Part shown: positions 61,572 to 64,000 of the stretch, piece after piece
Numbering within the stretch: the first letter of the stretch is position 1
Layout: each line of letters opens with the position of its first letter
NCBI RefSeq assembly: GCF_017562075.2
Contig: NC_054084.1
Coordinates: 13,902,798 to 13,966,797, forward strand
DNA length: 64,000 bases
Direction of reading: 5' to 3'
Origin: Anopheles merus
Taxonomy: Eukaryota > Arthropoda > Insecta > Diptera > Culicidae
Position numbers and translations under genes: made by a program
The notes under the pieces: model-generated
Told to the model about the DNA's origin: nothing
Database searches by the model: none
The model's input: the letters and a program-made list of their open reading frames with translations, nothing else

Positions 61572-64000
61572 AGAGCGGGAGGGTTGGAAGATTGTTTTTG
61601 TTTCTGTGCAGGTTCCTCTCGGGAGCTTCCGGTAAAGCTTGCCACAAAGGCGAACGCGATTCTATTAGCAGTGAAACAGATTTTCACAAATAATTGAATT
61701 AAACTTAATTAAATTCAAAACTTTCGACTACCATCCCTGGACTGCTCGCATCTCCCTTCACTCTGTGTGTGTGCGTGTGTCAACTAGCTACTCGCTGCAG
61801 CTACTTTTCCATGATCCGTAATGGAATTAAAGACGACTGGTAGCATTTTCTCACTCGGGGCTGGACGCTCATTAGTAAGGATTTTGCTTTTGCTACTGCC
61901 CGAAGGCTATGCATATGAGAGGTTTTGTTTTATCTTTTTCCCATTTTAGTCTTTTGCGGTAATCGAATCGGCGAAGCGAGGTTTGTTTTCATCATCTCTT
62001 TATTTGTTTATTGATTTTCTTTGTAGCAACGTAATGTCTTGGGAAGAAATGCTCTACAATGATACTTGTAGGAAATTAGATATGTTGAAATAATAAGCCA
62101 CAGTTTTTGTTTCTTTATTACCACCATCATTTTGGTGCAGTATATTAGTTATTTTACGACTTCGAACTTGATAGTAAGGGCCAGAAGTATCTTCAAGGTA
62201 GTAGGGCAATGGCTAAACCAATCCAAACAAACCACCCTGATTTGCGCTCCTCTACGTCTCGTGCTGAAATGGTAGCTGGCTTCAGTATAGCTTCCAGACT
62301 AAATGAATAACTGTCAGGAGTTATGAAGTGTGTCCAAACACGGTGTCATCAGTAAAATTCGAAAGAATTTTAGAAGCATTAGCCCTATCAATTGTGCGGT
62401 TAATTGAGGGTGGCTATTAACGCATCAGTGATTGAAAACGTAGATTCGAAACCATTAATCTCTTATTGAATTTCTAATTACATACGCACTTTGTGTATTG
62501 AACTTATTATTATTTGATTTAAGCAAACATAATGTCAGAAAATGGTTTTTAAACAAATGCATGGTGTGAATATGCACGAATTTTGGCTTACAACCACAAT
62601 TGGTATCGCTATGGCGTATTGCTAGGAACAGTATAGTCATAATGAGTACATTGAGATACAATTAAAATCGAAATGTTCCACTATTGGATGAACATTCATT
62701 TAAAATAAAAAAATAACAGCTTGTGATACACATTTTAGGGCCACGAAAACATATAGACTTTAAAATTTTACCAAATACCTATTTTTACAGGAGTAATCTG
62801 GTATCTTGATGACATAATATACCCATTATAGGTGCGCCCTAATTGGATTTTGTCAAAATCCAGGTAAGATTAATCGTCTGACCTCAATGACATGCTTTTG
62901 TAACTGTGTTTTTTTTTAATATGCATTCTGCTATTATTTAGCGATGAACAACATTCGCCGTAAAAAGTAAAGTAAGGTGTAAATGATATTAGAAGGAAAG
63001 TCATCAATTATCTTAGAATGTTGTATCCATGAAATGACCATTATGACTGTCATAAAAACATAACTAAAGCTTAATAAAAATTTGCTGAAAATAGAATTTT
63101 GCAACAAAAAAACATCACCGTCTTCCACATACGATTAAAAAAACGAACAGTCAACGGACCTATAATAAACAGCCACTTTCAATTACTTTCCCACACACTC
63201 ACAAAAAAAAACGATCCGACTGCCAATTTCCCGCGCCACGTACGTCCACGATCGTGCGCGACTTAACGGGTCGAGAAATTTACACCGTTCACACTTAGCG
63301 TAACGGCTTCATCCGAAACATCCGAGCTTATGGCCGCCCGGTAAGCGTGAGGATGTGGACGACGAGCACATACACTCATAAATTTACCGCTTAGCAGCAA
63401 AATATACCATTTTCTCTCCAGCTCAGGCTCAGCGAAATCGTTTCCCCACTAAAACCGTACTAAGCATTTCGCCCTGTGCAGCCTGCAACGGTACAATAGT
63501 CGTAAATAATAACTCCCGCCAAATGGAACTCCCGGGCTCTTTACATTTGCCAGTACCGGGGGGGGCTAGCGGGACAGGAAAGAATGTCCCAATCATCATC
63601 CCGTCCGACCTTTGGTGAAAGTTTCGAACGAACAGTGGCGTGGGAAAAGGTTCTTCTGGAGTCGGGTTTCTTAAAGATTTTTGTTCATCGTTTTTTTTAG
63701 CAAACCAACACTTCACTTTTATCGCCCACCACCTCCCTCGGGCTGCAAATTGAAATGTCCGACAGGTTACAGTGGCCTCGTGGACGATGCGAGGCGACAA
63801 GGCGGCTTTCCAGCGCACAGAAAATGGCATTGCTCGTATTGGGAGTGTTTTCCTATTTCCTCCCAATGTCCTAATCGGGCCATTTTGCTCAAGGATTTCA
63901 TTTCCTATTTTACTATTTGAAAGCTGGAAAGCTATACTCGTTTCGGTCCTCACTGCTCTCACATTGCTCCTCCATCTTCCAAAGCGTTGGCGAAGTGGAG

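Larger units (their letters stand above)
60601..64000. other. GC-balanced islands with one AT-rich gap, no gene
   Basis: Islands at about 60600-61990 and 63140-64000, AT-rich between. Microsatellites (TGGC)5 at 61062-61081 and (ATC)n at 61548-61571. The 177-codon minus frame at 63429-63962 has no recognised domain and is crossed by a plus-strand frame. The window ends inside this island. Confidence 0.5.

Noticed and set aside
1..64000. tRNA genes and CRISPR arrays
   Set aside because: Only SINE-associated B boxes were found, with no cloverleaf. No regularly spaced direct repeats are present.

Overview
The window looks like euchromatic, non-coding DNA from a mosquito, most likely Anopheles. 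The reasons are three tRNA-derived SINE copies that match my memory of the SINE200/SINEX type of Anopheles, a gypsy-lineage LTR retrotransposon, a decayed insect non-LTR retrotransposon, and many short microsatellites. The DNA alternates between AT-rich stretches and more GC-balanced islands of about 0.5-4 kb. I find no exon of a recognisable host protein, no tRNA or rRNA gene and no CRISPR. Nearly all host-sequence ORFs are short, overlap ORFs on the opposite strand in the GC-richer islands, and carry no recognisable domain. The window is best read as a gene desert: intergenic DNA or a giant intron.

The centrepiece is a complete, apparently intact Ty3/gypsy retrotransposon at 15327-20071 (+ strand, 4745 bp). 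It has two 188-bp LTRs that I read as identical, a TCTA target-site duplication, a tRNA-Lys-type primer binding site, an intact gag ORF, an intact pol ORF (protease, reverse transcriptase, RNase H, integrase) and a purine-rich tract before the 3' LTR. There is no env ORF. gag and pol are in different frames. The overlap holds a textbook -1 frameshift signal: a T_TTT_TTT slippery heptamer, then an 8-bp perfect hairpin whose loop can also pair downstream as a possible pseudoknot.

Other mobile DNA: SINE copies at 6027-6231, about 6301-6470 and 22408-22600 (all minus strand, two with target-site duplications); a reverse-transcriptase pseudogene at about 44600-45405 (minus) that has lost the block holding its catalytic YADD motif; and a candidate 685-bp DNA transposon at 47413-48097 with 11-bp terminal inverted repeats and TTA duplications. 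All of these lie in the AT-rich intervals and none lies in a GC-balanced island.

The islands are the best candidates for host function, probably cis-regulation. The clearest is 42960-43450, which is dense in TAAT/ATTA homeodomain cores and contains an 18-bp perfect palindrome. Several strong isolated hairpins (24270-24304, 58604-58646, 60060-60092) and one possible FLYWCH-like coding fossil (55927-56233, minus) are worth checking. No new multi-gene system is visible.
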